Shown here in pieces: positions 20,255 to 28,115 of a DNA stretch of 64,000 bases. The notes below the pieces were generated by a model. The model was not told where the DNA came from and did not search any database. It worked only from the letters and a program-made list of their open reading frames with translations. The position numbers and the translations under genes are program-made. Source of the DNA: Arthrobacter sp. AQ5-05 (GTDB taxonomy: Bacteria > Actinomycetota > Actinomycetes > Actinomycetales > Micrococcaceae); contig NZ_QMKQ01000003.1 of the NCBI RefSeq assembly GCF_003287975.1, positions 124,001-188,000 on the forward strand, read 5' to 3'. Every line of letters starts with the position of its first letter. Positions within the stretch are counted from its first letter, which is position 1.

Positions 20255-22077
20255 GCCCGTGGCCCGCCTTCCAGCACGTTGGTGTCTTCGTCTTCGAGGC
20301 TGGCGATCACAAAGCGGTAGTGCTCGTTGCGTGCCAGCAGTTCCGAGTGCGTGCCGACGTCGTCGATCGCCCCGTCCTTGAGCAGCGCCACCCGGTCGGC
20401 CAGGGCCACCGTGGAGGGCCGGTGGGCGACGATCAGCGTGGTGGTCCCGGCCAGCGTGATGCGCAGTTTCTGCGTGACGGCTTCCTCGGTGCGCACATCC
20501 AGTGCCGAGAGCGGGTCGTCGAGCACCAGCACGCGCGGGCGGGCGGCGATGGCCCGGGCCAGGGCGATGCGTTGGCGCTGGCCGCCGGACAGCGAGAGCC
20601 CTTCCTCGCCGATGACGGTGTCCAGCCCCTCGGGCAGGGTGCGGGCGAACCCGGCCTGCGCGGTGTCGATCGCCTCGTTGAGCAGCGCCGTCAGCTGGTC
20701 CTCGGGGAGTTCGGGGGCGCCGAGCAGCACGTTCTCGCGTATCGAGGAGGAGAACAGGATGGTGTCCTCGAAGGCGACGGCCACCGCGCGGCGCAGCTGG
20801 ATCAGGTCCCAGTCGCGCACGTCGATCCCGTCGATCAGCACCCGCCCGCCGGTGACCTCGTGGAGCCGCGGGATCAGCGCCAGCAGCGTGGACTTGCCGG
20901 TGCCGGTCATGCCGACCAGGGCCATGGTCTCCCCGGGGGCGACAGCCAGGTTGATGCCGCGCAGTGTCGGGGCGCCGGTTCCGGCCGCGTCGGGGAAACT
21001 GAAGTGCACGTTGCGCAGCTCCAGCTCGCCGCGCCCGTTCGCCGGGCTGCGCGGGGCCAGCGGGGAAGTGATGGTGTTGGGCGTGTCCATGACCTCGAAG
21101 TGGCGGTCCAGGGCGGTCTTGGTGGTCAGCGTCATGCCCAGCAACATGCCCATGCCTTCGACCGGTCCGGCCAGCACGGTGGCGGTGGCGAAGTAGGCGA
21201 CCAGGGCGCCGACGCTCAACTCTCCCTGGGCGGTCAGCCAGAGCCCGGCGACCAGGCCCAGGCCCAGGGTCGTCTCGGGGATCGCGACGACATAGAGCAG
21301 GAAGCTGGCCAGGGTCCTGGCCTTGACGACCTCGGTGTCGCGCAATTGCTTGGCCCGGGAATTGAAGCCGTCGTACATGTGACGGCCGCGGCCGAAGGCC
21401 TTGATGACGCGGATGCCGTGGACCGATTCCTCCACCGCGGTGGCCAGGTCGCCGGCCTGGTCCTGGCTCAGCCGGCTGGCCGCGCGGTAGGTGTTGCGGA
21501 AGTAGAAGGCCTTGATGCTGATGGGGACGGCCCCGGCGAGGTAGATGCTGCCCAGCACCCAGCTGGAAGTGAACATCAGGGTCAGCCCGGTGACCACGGT
21601 GACGGTGGAGACGACCAGCATCAGCGCGCCGAAGGCCAGCCAGCGGCGCAGCAGGCTCAAGTCCGACATGGAGCGCGAGAGCAGTTGCCCGGAGCCCCAG
21701 CGCTCGTGGAAGGCGACGGGAAGCTGCTGGAGGTGCTCGTAGAAGCGCACCCGCATCTGGGTTTCGAGGCGGGCAGCCGGGGTGATCACGAATTGCCGGC
21801 GCAGAAACACCAACAGCGCCTCGAGGGCGCCCAGTCCCGCGACAAGGCCCACGGCCAGCCAAACCTCGGAGTCCCTGCCCTCGGGGTGCAGCACGTTGTT
21901 CACCAGCCACGCCAGCACCTGGGGGATGGTCAGGGCGACGATGCCTGCGGCCAGCGCACAGAGGAAGCCGAAGAAGAGCCGCGGCAGGATGGGCTTGACG
22001 AAGGGAACGAGCCGGGCGAAGGTCCGGCCCAGCGTGGGTGTGCCCGCCGCGGGGGCGTGTCCTTGTTGTACTGCCAC
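20251..22077 (-). CDS. ABC exporter half-transporter, degenerate Walker B subunit
   Basis: The first half of the exporter pair, 608 residues, with an N-terminal membrane domain and a nucleotide-binding domain. Walker A is GMTGTGKST (about 386) and the signature LSLSGGQRQR (about 491) is canonical. Walker B reads VLVLDDPLSALD, so the catalytic Glu is replaced by Asp. Paired with the degenerate signature of its partner, this defines one non-hydrolytic ATP site, the known hallmark of heterodimeric exporters. The start is a GTG at 22077. It lies 89 bp after a metallophosphoesterase gene and overlaps its partner by 4 nt. Confidence 0.93.
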   Translation of the reverse strand: MAVQQGHAPAAGTPTLGRTFARLVPFVKPILPRLFFGFLCALAAGIVALTIPQVLAWLVNNVLHPEGRDSEVWLAVGLVAGLGALEALLVFLRRQFVITPAARLETQMRVRFYEHLQQLPVAFHERWGSGQLLSRSMSDLSLLRRWLAFGALMLVVSTVTVVTGLTLMFTSSWVLGSIYLAGAVPISIKAFYFRNTYRAASRLSQDQAGDLATAVEESVHGIRVIKAFGRGRHMYDGFNSRAKQLRDTEVVKARTLASFLLYVVAIPETTLGLGLVAGLWLTAQGELSVGALVAYFATATVLAGPVEGMGMLLGMTLTTKTALDRHFEVMDTPNTITSPLAPRSPANGRGELELRNVHFSFPDAAGTGAPTLRGINLAVAPGETMALVGMTGTGKSTLLALIPRLHEVTGGRVLIDGIDVRDWDLIQLRRAVAVAFEDTILFSSSIRENVLLGAPELPEDQLTALLNEAIDTAQAGFARTLPEGLDTVIGEEGLSLSGGQRQRIALARAIAARPRVLVLDDPLSALDVRTEEAVTQKLRITLAGTTTLIVAHRPSTVALADRVALLKDGAIDDVGTHSELLARNEHYRFVIASLEDEDTNVLEGGPRA

Positions 22078-22166
22078 CGGTGTCCGACCTCAATCCCCGA
22101 GCGCCAATTCGCTACTGGGAATACCCTACAGTGTGGGGTTGGGATTGTTCAATCAGAGCCGGCGGG

Positions 22167-23120
22167 CTAGTTCCGGGCGGTCAAGGTCAGCAATATTGCT
22201 TCCGGAGGACAGGCGATCCGCACCGGCGCGAAGCGCGAGGTTCCGATGCCCGCCGACACATTCAGCGGCGCGCTCTTGCCCGCGTGCTCCCATTGGGTCA
22301 GCCCGCTGGCGCGCCAGGTCGGCAGGTCGCAATTGGTCACCAAGGCACCGTATCCCGGGATGCAGACCTGTCCGCCGTGGGTGTGCCCGGCCAGGATCAG
22401 GTCGGTGCCCGCGTCGGTGAACGTGTCCAGCACCCGTTGGTACGGGGCGTGGGTCAGGGCGATACGCAGGTGGGGGGCGGCGCCGGAGGACACCGAGCCG
22501 GCCGGCCAACCGGCGAAACGTTCCAGGTGCAGGTGCGGGTCGTCGACCCCGGTGAAATCCAGGCGCGTGCCGTTCACGGCCATGGAGTGGTTCCGGTTGG
22601 TCAGGTTGACCCAGCCGGCGGCACCGAAGGCGCTGTGCATCTGCTGCCACGGCAATTGGTACTTGGGGGAATTGCGCGGCGCATCCGTGCGCTTGCGCAG
22701 GTAGCGCAACGGGTTTTTCAGGCGCGGCCCGAAGTAGCAGTTCGATCCCGGAACGAAGGCCCCGGGGAACGCCATCAGCGGGCCCAGTGCCTCGAGCAGG
22801 GATCCCAGGCCGTCCATGTGGCCCAGGTTGTCACCGGTGTTGATGACCAGGTCGGGTTGCAGCTCCGCCAGCGAGTGCAGCCAGCGACGCTTGAGTTCCT
22901 GGTTGGGCACCATGTGGATGTCCGACAGGTGCAGCAGCCGGATCGGGGCCGACCCCGGTGGAAGCAGCGCGAGGGATTCTTCCCGGAGGACGAAACGCGT
23001 CGTCTGGCCCAGTCCGTAGCCAAAGAGAACACCGGCCGAAGCGGTTGCCGCAGCAGCCGCCAAAGCGGCCCCACGCACAGTGCGTGAGACCGCTTCGGCC
23101 AGCGAGGATGGGTTCGCCAT
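22167..23120 (-). CDS. Metallophosphoesterase, membrane-anchored
   Basis: A 317-residue calcineurin-like phosphoesterase with an N-terminal transmembrane anchor (about residues 15-36). Metal-binding motifs are HLSDIHM, NTGDNLG and GHTHGGQ, while the usual GNHD position reads GSNCYFG, a variation common in actinobacterial homologues. The related group includes YkuE-like and lipid-headgroup phosphoesterases, so a membrane-lipid substrate is possible but unproven. The ATG at 23120 comes 4 nt after the stop of the penicillin-binding protein gene, so it is almost surely co-transcribed with it. Confidence 0.87.
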   Translation of the reverse strand: MANPSSLAEAVSRTVRGAALAAAAATASAGVLFGYGLGQTTRFVLREESLALLPPGSAPIRLLHLSDIHMVPNQELKRRWLHSLAELQPDLVINTGDNLGHMDGLGSLLEALGPLMAFPGAFVPGSNCYFGPRLKNPLRYLRKRTDAPRNSPKYQLPWQQMHSAFGAAGWVNLTNRNHSMAVNGTRLDFTGVDDPHLHLERFAGWPAGSVSSGAAPHLRIALTHAPYQRVLDTFTDAGTDLILAGHTHGGQVCIPGYGALVTNCDLPTWRASGLTQWEHAGKSAPLNVSAGIGTSRFAPVRIACPPEAILLTLTARN

Positions 23121-23124
23121 GGAA

Positions 23125-25443
23125 CTAGTCACCATTCGTCTTCTTGGGAGGAGTCGGCGTCTTGCCGCTGTTTCCCTTCGGCTTGGCACTCTCGGTTGCC
23201 TTCGGCGTTTCAGTGGCCTTGGGCTTTTCCGTGGTGTCCTTGGGAGCGGACGTCTCGGTCGTTGCCGACTTCGAATCGTCCTTTTCTTCCTTCTTCGGTT
23301 CAGGCTTGGGTGCTGCCTTGGCGCTGCCGAGCGACTTGGCAGGGTACAGGGTGCCTACCTGCTTCATGTAGGCCGTCCACAATGGCGCGGCCCAGGTGCC
23401 CGAGTCGGTCCAACGGCGGGCAACACCGTTGACAACCTTGCCCTGAGTCTGCATCTTCTTGTCTTTGTCATAGCGGCCAACCCAGGCCGCCGTGGACATG
23501 CCGGTGGTGTATCCAACGAACCAGGTGGAGTTGGCATCATTATTGGTACCGGTCTTGCCGGCAATCTGGTAGCCGATCTGGCCCTTGGTGGCCTTCTTGC
23601 CGATCTTCTTCATGGTGCCGTTCATGTCGGCAGCCACCTGCGGGTCCATCACTTGTTCACAGGACACGGGCTTGACCTTGTACTCATTGCCCTTCGCATC
23701 CGTGACGGAGGTCAGCGCGCGGTTCTCACAGAATTCGCCCTTGTTGGCCCAGGTGGCAAACGCGGTGGCCTGGGCCAGCGGGGTAACCTGCGCAGAACCA
23801 ATGACGAAGGATGGGTTCGCCGGGTTTACCGGCTGGCCGTAGGTGCTTACCTCTCGGGTCTTGGGATCAACGTTCTCTCCGTAATCAATAATGCCCAAGC
23901 GGGTTGCGGCATTGGCGATGTCACACAGGTCGATCTTCGAGGCCTCGGTAATGGTCGCGGTATTCACCGAATTGAGGAGCCCGTAGTCAACGGTCATTGA
24001 TGAGGGCCAGTTGACAGCGTTTCGTGGAGCCCAACCCTTGGCACCACCACCCGAAGTTGCATATCCGCTAGGAAGGCACGAAGCCTTCCACTTGAAACTA
24101 CTCGAGTATTTCTTCACCGGTGTGCTGAGCTTTTCCCACATGTTGTGACCGGATTCGAGCCAGGCCATCGTGGTGTACGGCTTGAACGTGGAGCCGGCCT
24201 GGAAACCACCTGCACCACCCATTGCCGCTTCAACGGCAAAGTTGTACATGGTGATGGGCCCCTTGTCCTTGTCGGTCGGGGCATACGTCTTGTTCTGGCC
24301 CATGGCCAGGATATTGCCGGTGCCCGGTTCAACGGTCACGATCGCTGAGCCCATGTTCGACTTGTCGTCGGCCGGGATCATGCGCTCGGTCTGCTTGACG
24401 GCTTCCTTCTGCAACCGCATATCCAAGGTGGTCTTGATGTTCATGCCACCTCGGTACAACAGGTTCTCGCGGTCTTTCTTGGTCTTGCCGAATGCGGAAT
24501 CGGAGGTGATCAATCGCGTCACGTAGTCACAGAAGTAGGCAGCCCCGTCCGCGGCAATGCAACCGGACTTCAGTTCCTTCGGCTTGATCGCCAGCTTTGT
24601 CTTGACGGCCTTGTCGTAGGCCTTCTTGTCAATGGCACCGGTGCGCAGCATGGCAGCCAGCACGGTGTTGCGACGCTTGAGGCTCCGCTCGGGGTACTTT
24701 TCGGGGTTGTAGGCGTTGGGGAGCTGAACCATGCCGGCAAGCATGGCGGACTGCTGCAGGTTCAGGTCCTTGGCATCCACCGAGTAGAAACGCTGTGCGG
24801 CGGCCTGGACCCCGTAGTTGCGTCCAGAGAACAACACGAGGTTCAGGTAACCCTCAAGGATTTCGTCCTTGGTCATTTCCTTCTCGATGGAGATGGCCAG
24901 CTTGGCTTCGCGGGCCTTGTCCGCGATGTCCTTCGTGCCGGAGATCGTCATCTCGGAGCGATCGACTCCGTTGACGACGTCGGCGTTCACCAGCAGGTTG
25001 TTGACGTATTGCTGCGTCAGCGTCGAAGCGCCCTGCTGGGAGGAGGAGGTGAAGTTGTTGACGGCGGCGCGGGCAATGCCTCGGACATCGACGCCGTTGT
25101 GCTCGTAGAAGCGCTCGTCCTCGATGGAGACGATGGCCTTCTGCATGACCTTGGAAATATCCTTGAGCTTCACCGGCTGCCGGTTTTCCGAGTAGAACGT
25201 GGCGATGGTCGAACCATCGGACGCCAAGACCTTGGAAGGCTGGGCAATCGGCTCTCCCTTGAAGCTGGCCGGCAAGGCGTCAAACACTTCCGCACCTGCG
25301 GTTGCGCCGCTGCCGGCAAGGGAAGCGACAGGAACCATGAGTCCTGCCGCGAGTACGCCACATAAAGCGCTCACCCCAAAGAAGGCAACGATCTTGCCGA
25401 GGGTGGTAGCCGTATCAAAAAAAGGGGACTTTTTAGCTGCCAT
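23125..25443 (-). CDS. Class A penicillin-binding protein (transglycosylase/transpeptidase)
   Basis: A bifunctional peptidoglycan synthase of 772 residues. After a cytoplasmic head and a membrane anchor (about residues 18-42) comes the GT51 glycosyltransferase domain with EDERFYEHNGVD (about 108) and GASTLTQQYVNN. The transpeptidase domain has STFK with the acylated Ser near 416, the SVN triad near 497 and KTGT near 626. The last 70 residues are a Lys/Pro/Thr/Glu-rich tail. The start at 25443 (MAAKKSPFF) is supported by the short basic head. It is divergent from the DUF4177 gene with only 37 bp between the start codons. Confidence 0.95.
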   Translation of the reverse strand: MAAKKSPFFDTATTLGKIVAFFGVSALCGVLAAGLMVPVASLAGSGATAGAEVFDALPASFKGEPIAQPSKVLASDGSTIATFYSENRQPVKLKDISKVMQKAIVSIEDERFYEHNGVDVRGIARAAVNNFTSSSQQGASTLTQQYVNNLLVNADVVNGVDRSEMTISGTKDIADKAREAKLAISIEKEMTKDEILEGYLNLVLFSGRNYGVQAAAQRFYSVDAKDLNLQQSAMLAGMVQLPNAYNPEKYPERSLKRRNTVLAAMLRTGAIDKKAYDKAVKTKLAIKPKELKSGCIAADGAAYFCDYVTRLITSDSAFGKTKKDRENLLYRGGMNIKTTLDMRLQKEAVKQTERMIPADDKSNMGSAIVTVEPGTGNILAMGQNKTYAPTDKDKGPITMYNFAVEAAMGGAGGFQAGSTFKPYTTMAWLESGHNMWEKLSTPVKKYSSSFKWKASCLPSGYATSGGGAKGWAPRNAVNWPSSMTVDYGLLNSVNTATITEASKIDLCDIANAATRLGIIDYGENVDPKTREVSTYGQPVNPANPSFVIGSAQVTPLAQATAFATWANKGEFCENRALTSVTDAKGNEYKVKPVSCEQVMDPQVAADMNGTMKKIGKKATKGQIGYQIAGKTGTNNDANSTWFVGYTTGMSTAAWVGRYDKDKKMQTQGKVVNGVARRWTDSGTWAAPLWTAYMKQVGTLYPAKSLGSAKAAPKPEPKKEEKDDSKSATTETSAPKDTTEKPKATETPKATESAKPKGNSGKTPTPPKKTNGD

Positions 25444-25480
25444 GCCCACTAGTTTACAAGGACGCGCTAACGTATCGGTT

Positions 25481-25636
25481 ATGACCAAATGGGAGTACGC
25501 CACTTTGCCGCTCATTATTCACGCCACAAAGCAGATCCTGGATCAGTGGGGAGACGACGGCTGGGAGCTTGTTGCCGTCGTTCCCGGACCCAATGGAAAT
25601 GCACCGGTCGCTTACCTCAAGCGCCCCAAGGCCTAA
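25481..25636 (+). CDS. DUF4177 domain-containing small protein
   Basis: A 51-residue protein, MTKWEYATLPLIIHATKQIL followed by DQWGDDGWELVAVVPGP and a tail ending in YLKRP. The opening KWEYAT and the DGWELVAVVP core are those of DUF4177. Function is unknown. An AGGACG ribosome-binding site precedes it. It is followed after 21 nt by the RidA gene and is probably co-transcribed with it and the NUDIX gene. Confidence 0.85.
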   Translation: MTKWEYATLPLIIHATKQILDQWGDDGWELVAVVPGPNGNAPVAYLKRPKA

Positions 25637-25657
25637 TCACAGAAACGAGAAATACCC

Positions 25658-26134
25658 ATGCAACAAGAGACTTCTTCAGCAGTAGAGGCACGCCTGGCCG
25701 AGCTCGGCCATGCCCTCCCCGCCGTCGTCGCACCGGTGGCCGCATACGTGCCGGCAACCATCACCGGCAACCTGGTCTACACCTCGGGTCAGCTGCCGTT
25801 TATTAACGGGGAACTCACAGCCACAGGAAAGGTCGGAGCCGCGGTAACGGCCGAGGTCGCTGCGGGCCAGGCACAGGCCTGCGCGCTGAACGCACTGGCA
25901 GCCATCAAGGACGTCATCGGGGACCTGGATCGCATTGTCCGCGTGGTCAAGGTCGTTGGCTTCGTCGCTTCCGACCCGTCCTTCACCGGCCAGCCGGCCG
26001 TCATCAACGGTGCCTCCGAATTCCTCGGTGCCGTGCTCGGTGACAAGGGTGTGCACGCCCGTTCGGCGGTCGGCGTTGCCGCACTGCCGTTGGACGCCCC
26101 GGTCGAGGTTGAACTGATTGTCGAATTTGCCTAA
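25658..26134 (+). CDS. RidA/YER057c/UK114 family protein
   Basis: A 158-residue RidA-like protein. Members of the family hydrolyse reactive enamines and imines made by PLP enzymes. The core segments LVYTSGQLPFINGELTATGK, QACALNALAAIKDVIGDLDR and the C-terminal ARSAVGVAALPLDAPVEVEL are visible. The usual catalytic Arg of the RidA subgroup is seen as ARSAVG rather than the strict R-x-x-V context, so it may belong to one of the Rid sub-families rather than RidA itself. Its 3' end overlaps the TTG start proposed for the NUDIX gene by 17 nt. Confidence 0.88.
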   Translation: MQQETSSAVEARLAELGHALPAVVAPVAAYVPATITGNLVYTSGQLPFINGELTATGKVGAAVTAEVAAGQAQACALNALAAIKDVIGDLDRIVRVVKVVGFVASDPSFTGQPAVINGASEFLGAVLGDKGVHARSAVGVAALPLDAPVEVELIVEFA

Positions 26135-27107
26135 CCAGCACGACAACAGCGGCCCCGTGAACGAGATTCCCGCGGTGAAACCACGCAATCCGTCCACGGG
26201 GCTGCTGCGCCGGCTTTTTGACTTGCCGCCGACGCAATATGACGCTGCGGAAAATTGGGTTTCCTACGGAAGCCGCACGCCCCGGGCTGTGCGGCGGGCG
26301 TCGTCGGTGGTGCTGATCCGCGACTCCCCGAAAGGTGTCGAAACTTACCTCGGATATCGTCCCGGTGGTTCTCCGCTCGGGAGTGTCGCCTTTCCCGGTG
26401 GCAGCCTGGAAGCCGACGACGAACAGGACATTCCCTGGTACGGGCCGACCCTCACCGAGTGGTCAAAACGCCTGGGCATCCTTGACCAGCGAATGGTGCG
26501 GGCGCACATCGTGTGTGCCATTCGCGAGCTCTTCGAGGAAACCGGTGTGCTATTGGCGGGCACCGACGAGCTCTCCGTGGTCGAAAACTGCGACAGCGAG
26601 GATTGGATGGCCGTGCGCGAGGCGGTTGCGGGCCAGGACAAGTCGCTTTCGGACGTGCTGGCCAAGCGAGGGCTGGGCCTGCGGACCGATCTGTTGCGGC
26701 CGCTGTCGCACTGGATCTCCCCGAACTTCGCGCTGCGGCGCTTTGACACCCGCTACTTCGCCGCGGCACTGCCGGTGCGCCAGGAACCGTCGCTCTTGCG
26801 CGGCAAGGGGATCTGGGCCACCTGGCAGGTGGCCTCCGAGGTCATCGCCCAACGCAACACCACCGCGCTGGGCGACGAAGTGGGGGCACCGGACACCAAG
26901 GGCCTGCCCCTGAGCATGGTCACCACCCCGGCCGTGGAAGTATTCCTGGAAAAGATGGCCTCCACCCGAGGCACTGTCGCCTACCTGTCGGTGCGGCGGG
27001 AACTGAAAAGCTACCATCCCGAACTCGTCCAGGTGGGCGGGAAATTCTATCTGGATGTCACCACCACGACGGCGGCCGAGGGCGGCGGACTGGGACGCGG
27101 CCGCTGA
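26118..27107 (+). CDS. NUDIX hydrolase with split NUDIX box
   Basis: A 329-residue NUDIX protein. The box GGSLEADDEQ is interrupted by an insert of about 35 residues before the catalytic half IRELFEETGVLL. This long-insert form is known for one actinobacterial subgroup and for animal NUDT19-like enzymes. The substrate is unknown. The start is uncertain: the TTG at 26118 has GAGGTTG upstream inside the RidA gene, while a GTG at 26157 would remove the overlap. A strong hairpin terminator follows the gene. Confidence 0.82.
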   Translation: MSNLPNQHDNSGPVNEIPAVKPRNPSTGLLRRLFDLPPTQYDAAENWVSYGSRTPRAVRRASSVVLIRDSPKGVETYLGYRPGGSPLGSVAFPGGSLEADDEQDIPWYGPTLTEWSKRLGILDQRMVRAHIVCAIRELFEETGVLLAGTDELSVVENCDSEDWMAVREAVAGQDKSLSDVLAKRGLGLRTDLLRPLSHWISPNFALRRFDTRYFAAALPVRQEPSLLRGKGIWATWQVASEVIAQRNTTALGDEVGAPDTKGLPLSMVTTPAVEVFLEKMASTRGTVAYLSVRRELKSYHPELVQVGGKFYLDVTTTTAAEGGGLGRGR

Positions 27108-27162
27108 GCCCCAACCCCTTCCGGCCGGTGGCCCCTGTTCCTGGATCGGCGGCCGAAGCTTA

Positions 27163-27212
27163 AACGGGTGTGGCGGGGTTCCCCTTCGAAGGGGACCCCC
27201 GCCACACCCGTT
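27163..27212. terminator. Terminator between the NUDIX gene and the Crp-family gene
   Basis: A long hairpin with arms of about 22 bp (27164-27185 with 27189-27211) and one mismatch, closed by a short CGA loop. It separates two convergent genes and can serve both. Confidence 0.8.
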
Positions 27213-27229
27213 GGTGCACTGTTGCGTAT

Positions 27230-27907
27230 TTAGCGTGAACGCTGGCGCAAACGCTGGATGTCCAGGATCACGACCGCGCGTGCTTCAAGACGCAACCAAC
27301 CACGCTGCACGAACTCGGCCAGGGCCTTGTTCACGGTTTCGCGCGAGGCGCCCACCAGCTGGGCCAGTTCTTCCTGCGTCAGTTCGTGGGCAACCAGGAT
27401 GCCGTCCGTTGCCGGACGACCGAAGCGGTCGGCCAGATCCAGAAGCGCCTTGGCGACACGTCCAGGAACATCGGAGAAGACCAGGTCGGCCAGCGACTCG
27501 TTGGTGCGGCGCAGGCGCGAAGCCAAAGCCTGCAACAACTGGACCGAAACCTCCGGGCTGGTCAGGATGACCTTGCGCAGGTTCTCGTGACGCAGGCCGG
27601 CAAGGCGGGTCTCGGAGACCGCCGTTGCCGTGGCGTTGCGTGGGCTCGGATCGAACAGTGCCATCTCGCCGAACAACTCGCCCGGGCCGAGGACCGCAAT
27701 GAGGTTTTCACGTCCATCGGAAGAGGTGCGGCCCAGCTTGATCTTGCCCGAAACGATGAAGTAGAGCTGGTCGCCCTGGTCGCCCTCGCGGAATACCGAA
27801 GCACCACGGGACAGATCCACTTCAGTTAGTTCTTCAGTCAATGCAGAGAACACCTCGTCGCCCAATGAAGCGAAGAGGGGTGCTCGGCGCAGTACCTCGA
27901 TGTCCAT
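27230..27907 (-). CDS. Crp/Fnr-family regulator (GlxR/Crp type)
   Basis: A 225-residue cAMP-receptor-like regulator. The N-terminal cyclic-nucleotide-binding fold includes FREGDQGDQLYFIVSGKIKLG and the phosphate-binding cassette GELFGEMALFDPSPRNATA. The C-terminal winged helix has ELTQEELAQLVGASRETVNK. This matches actinobacterial GlxR (Corynebacterium) and Crp (Rv3676). The start at 27907 (MDIEVLRRAPLFASL) has AGGAGA in front. A near-consensus Crp site stands about 58-73 bp upstream, suggesting self-regulation. In related genomes this protein controls hundreds of genes, including acs and respiratory genes. Confidence 0.93.
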   Translation of the reverse strand: MDIEVLRRAPLFASLGDEVFSALTEELTEVDLSRGASVFREGDQGDQLYFIVSGKIKLGRTSSDGRENLIAVLGPGELFGEMALFDPSPRNATATAVSETRLAGLRHENLRKVILTSPEVSVQLLQALASRLRRTNESLADLVFSDVPGRVAKALLDLADRFGRPATDGILVAHELTQEELAQLVGASRETVNKALAEFVQRGWLRLEARAVVILDIQRLRQRSR

Positions 27908-27964
27908 AAAATCTCCTGTCAACTGTCGTTAGCGCTCACCTAATTGTGCCGTACGGTTGGCCCA

Positions 27965-27980
27965 TGTGACAGCTTCCACA
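27965..27980. promoter_or_regulatory. GlxR/Crp-type binding site
   Basis: TGTGA-CAGCTT-CCACA matches the GlxR/Crp consensus TGTGA-N6-TCACA in nine of ten positions. It lies between the Crp-family gene and marP and could regulate either. Confidence 0.75.
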
Positions 27981-27982
27981 CG

Positions 27983-28002
27983 CCACATAAGGCCAAATGT
28001 GG
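27983..28002. promoter_or_regulatory. Second inverted repeat in the crp-marP gap
   Basis: CCACAT (27983-27988) and ATGTGG (27997-28002) form a perfect 6-bp inverted repeat with an 8-nt spacer, just next to the Crp-type site. The half-sites resemble Crp half-sites but the spacing is 2 nt too long for a standard site, so its protein is unknown. Confidence 0.5.
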
Positions 28003-28115
28003 TTAGAATCGCGGGGAACCGAGGCCGTCCCAGACTAGACTCGGGGCAGCGGATAGTGTTTGGGGCCTTGGTTTGGGCCGTGTGGCACGGTATGAAGAGT
28101 GGGAGTCCAAACTGA

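Noticed and set aside
18446-22093. A single open frame of 1215 codons on the minus strand covering the whole ABC region
   Set aside because: Its first part is a wrong-frame reading of the first ABC gene, full of Arg, Gly and Pro. The real genes are the two half-transporters joined by the ATGA overlap at 20251-20254.
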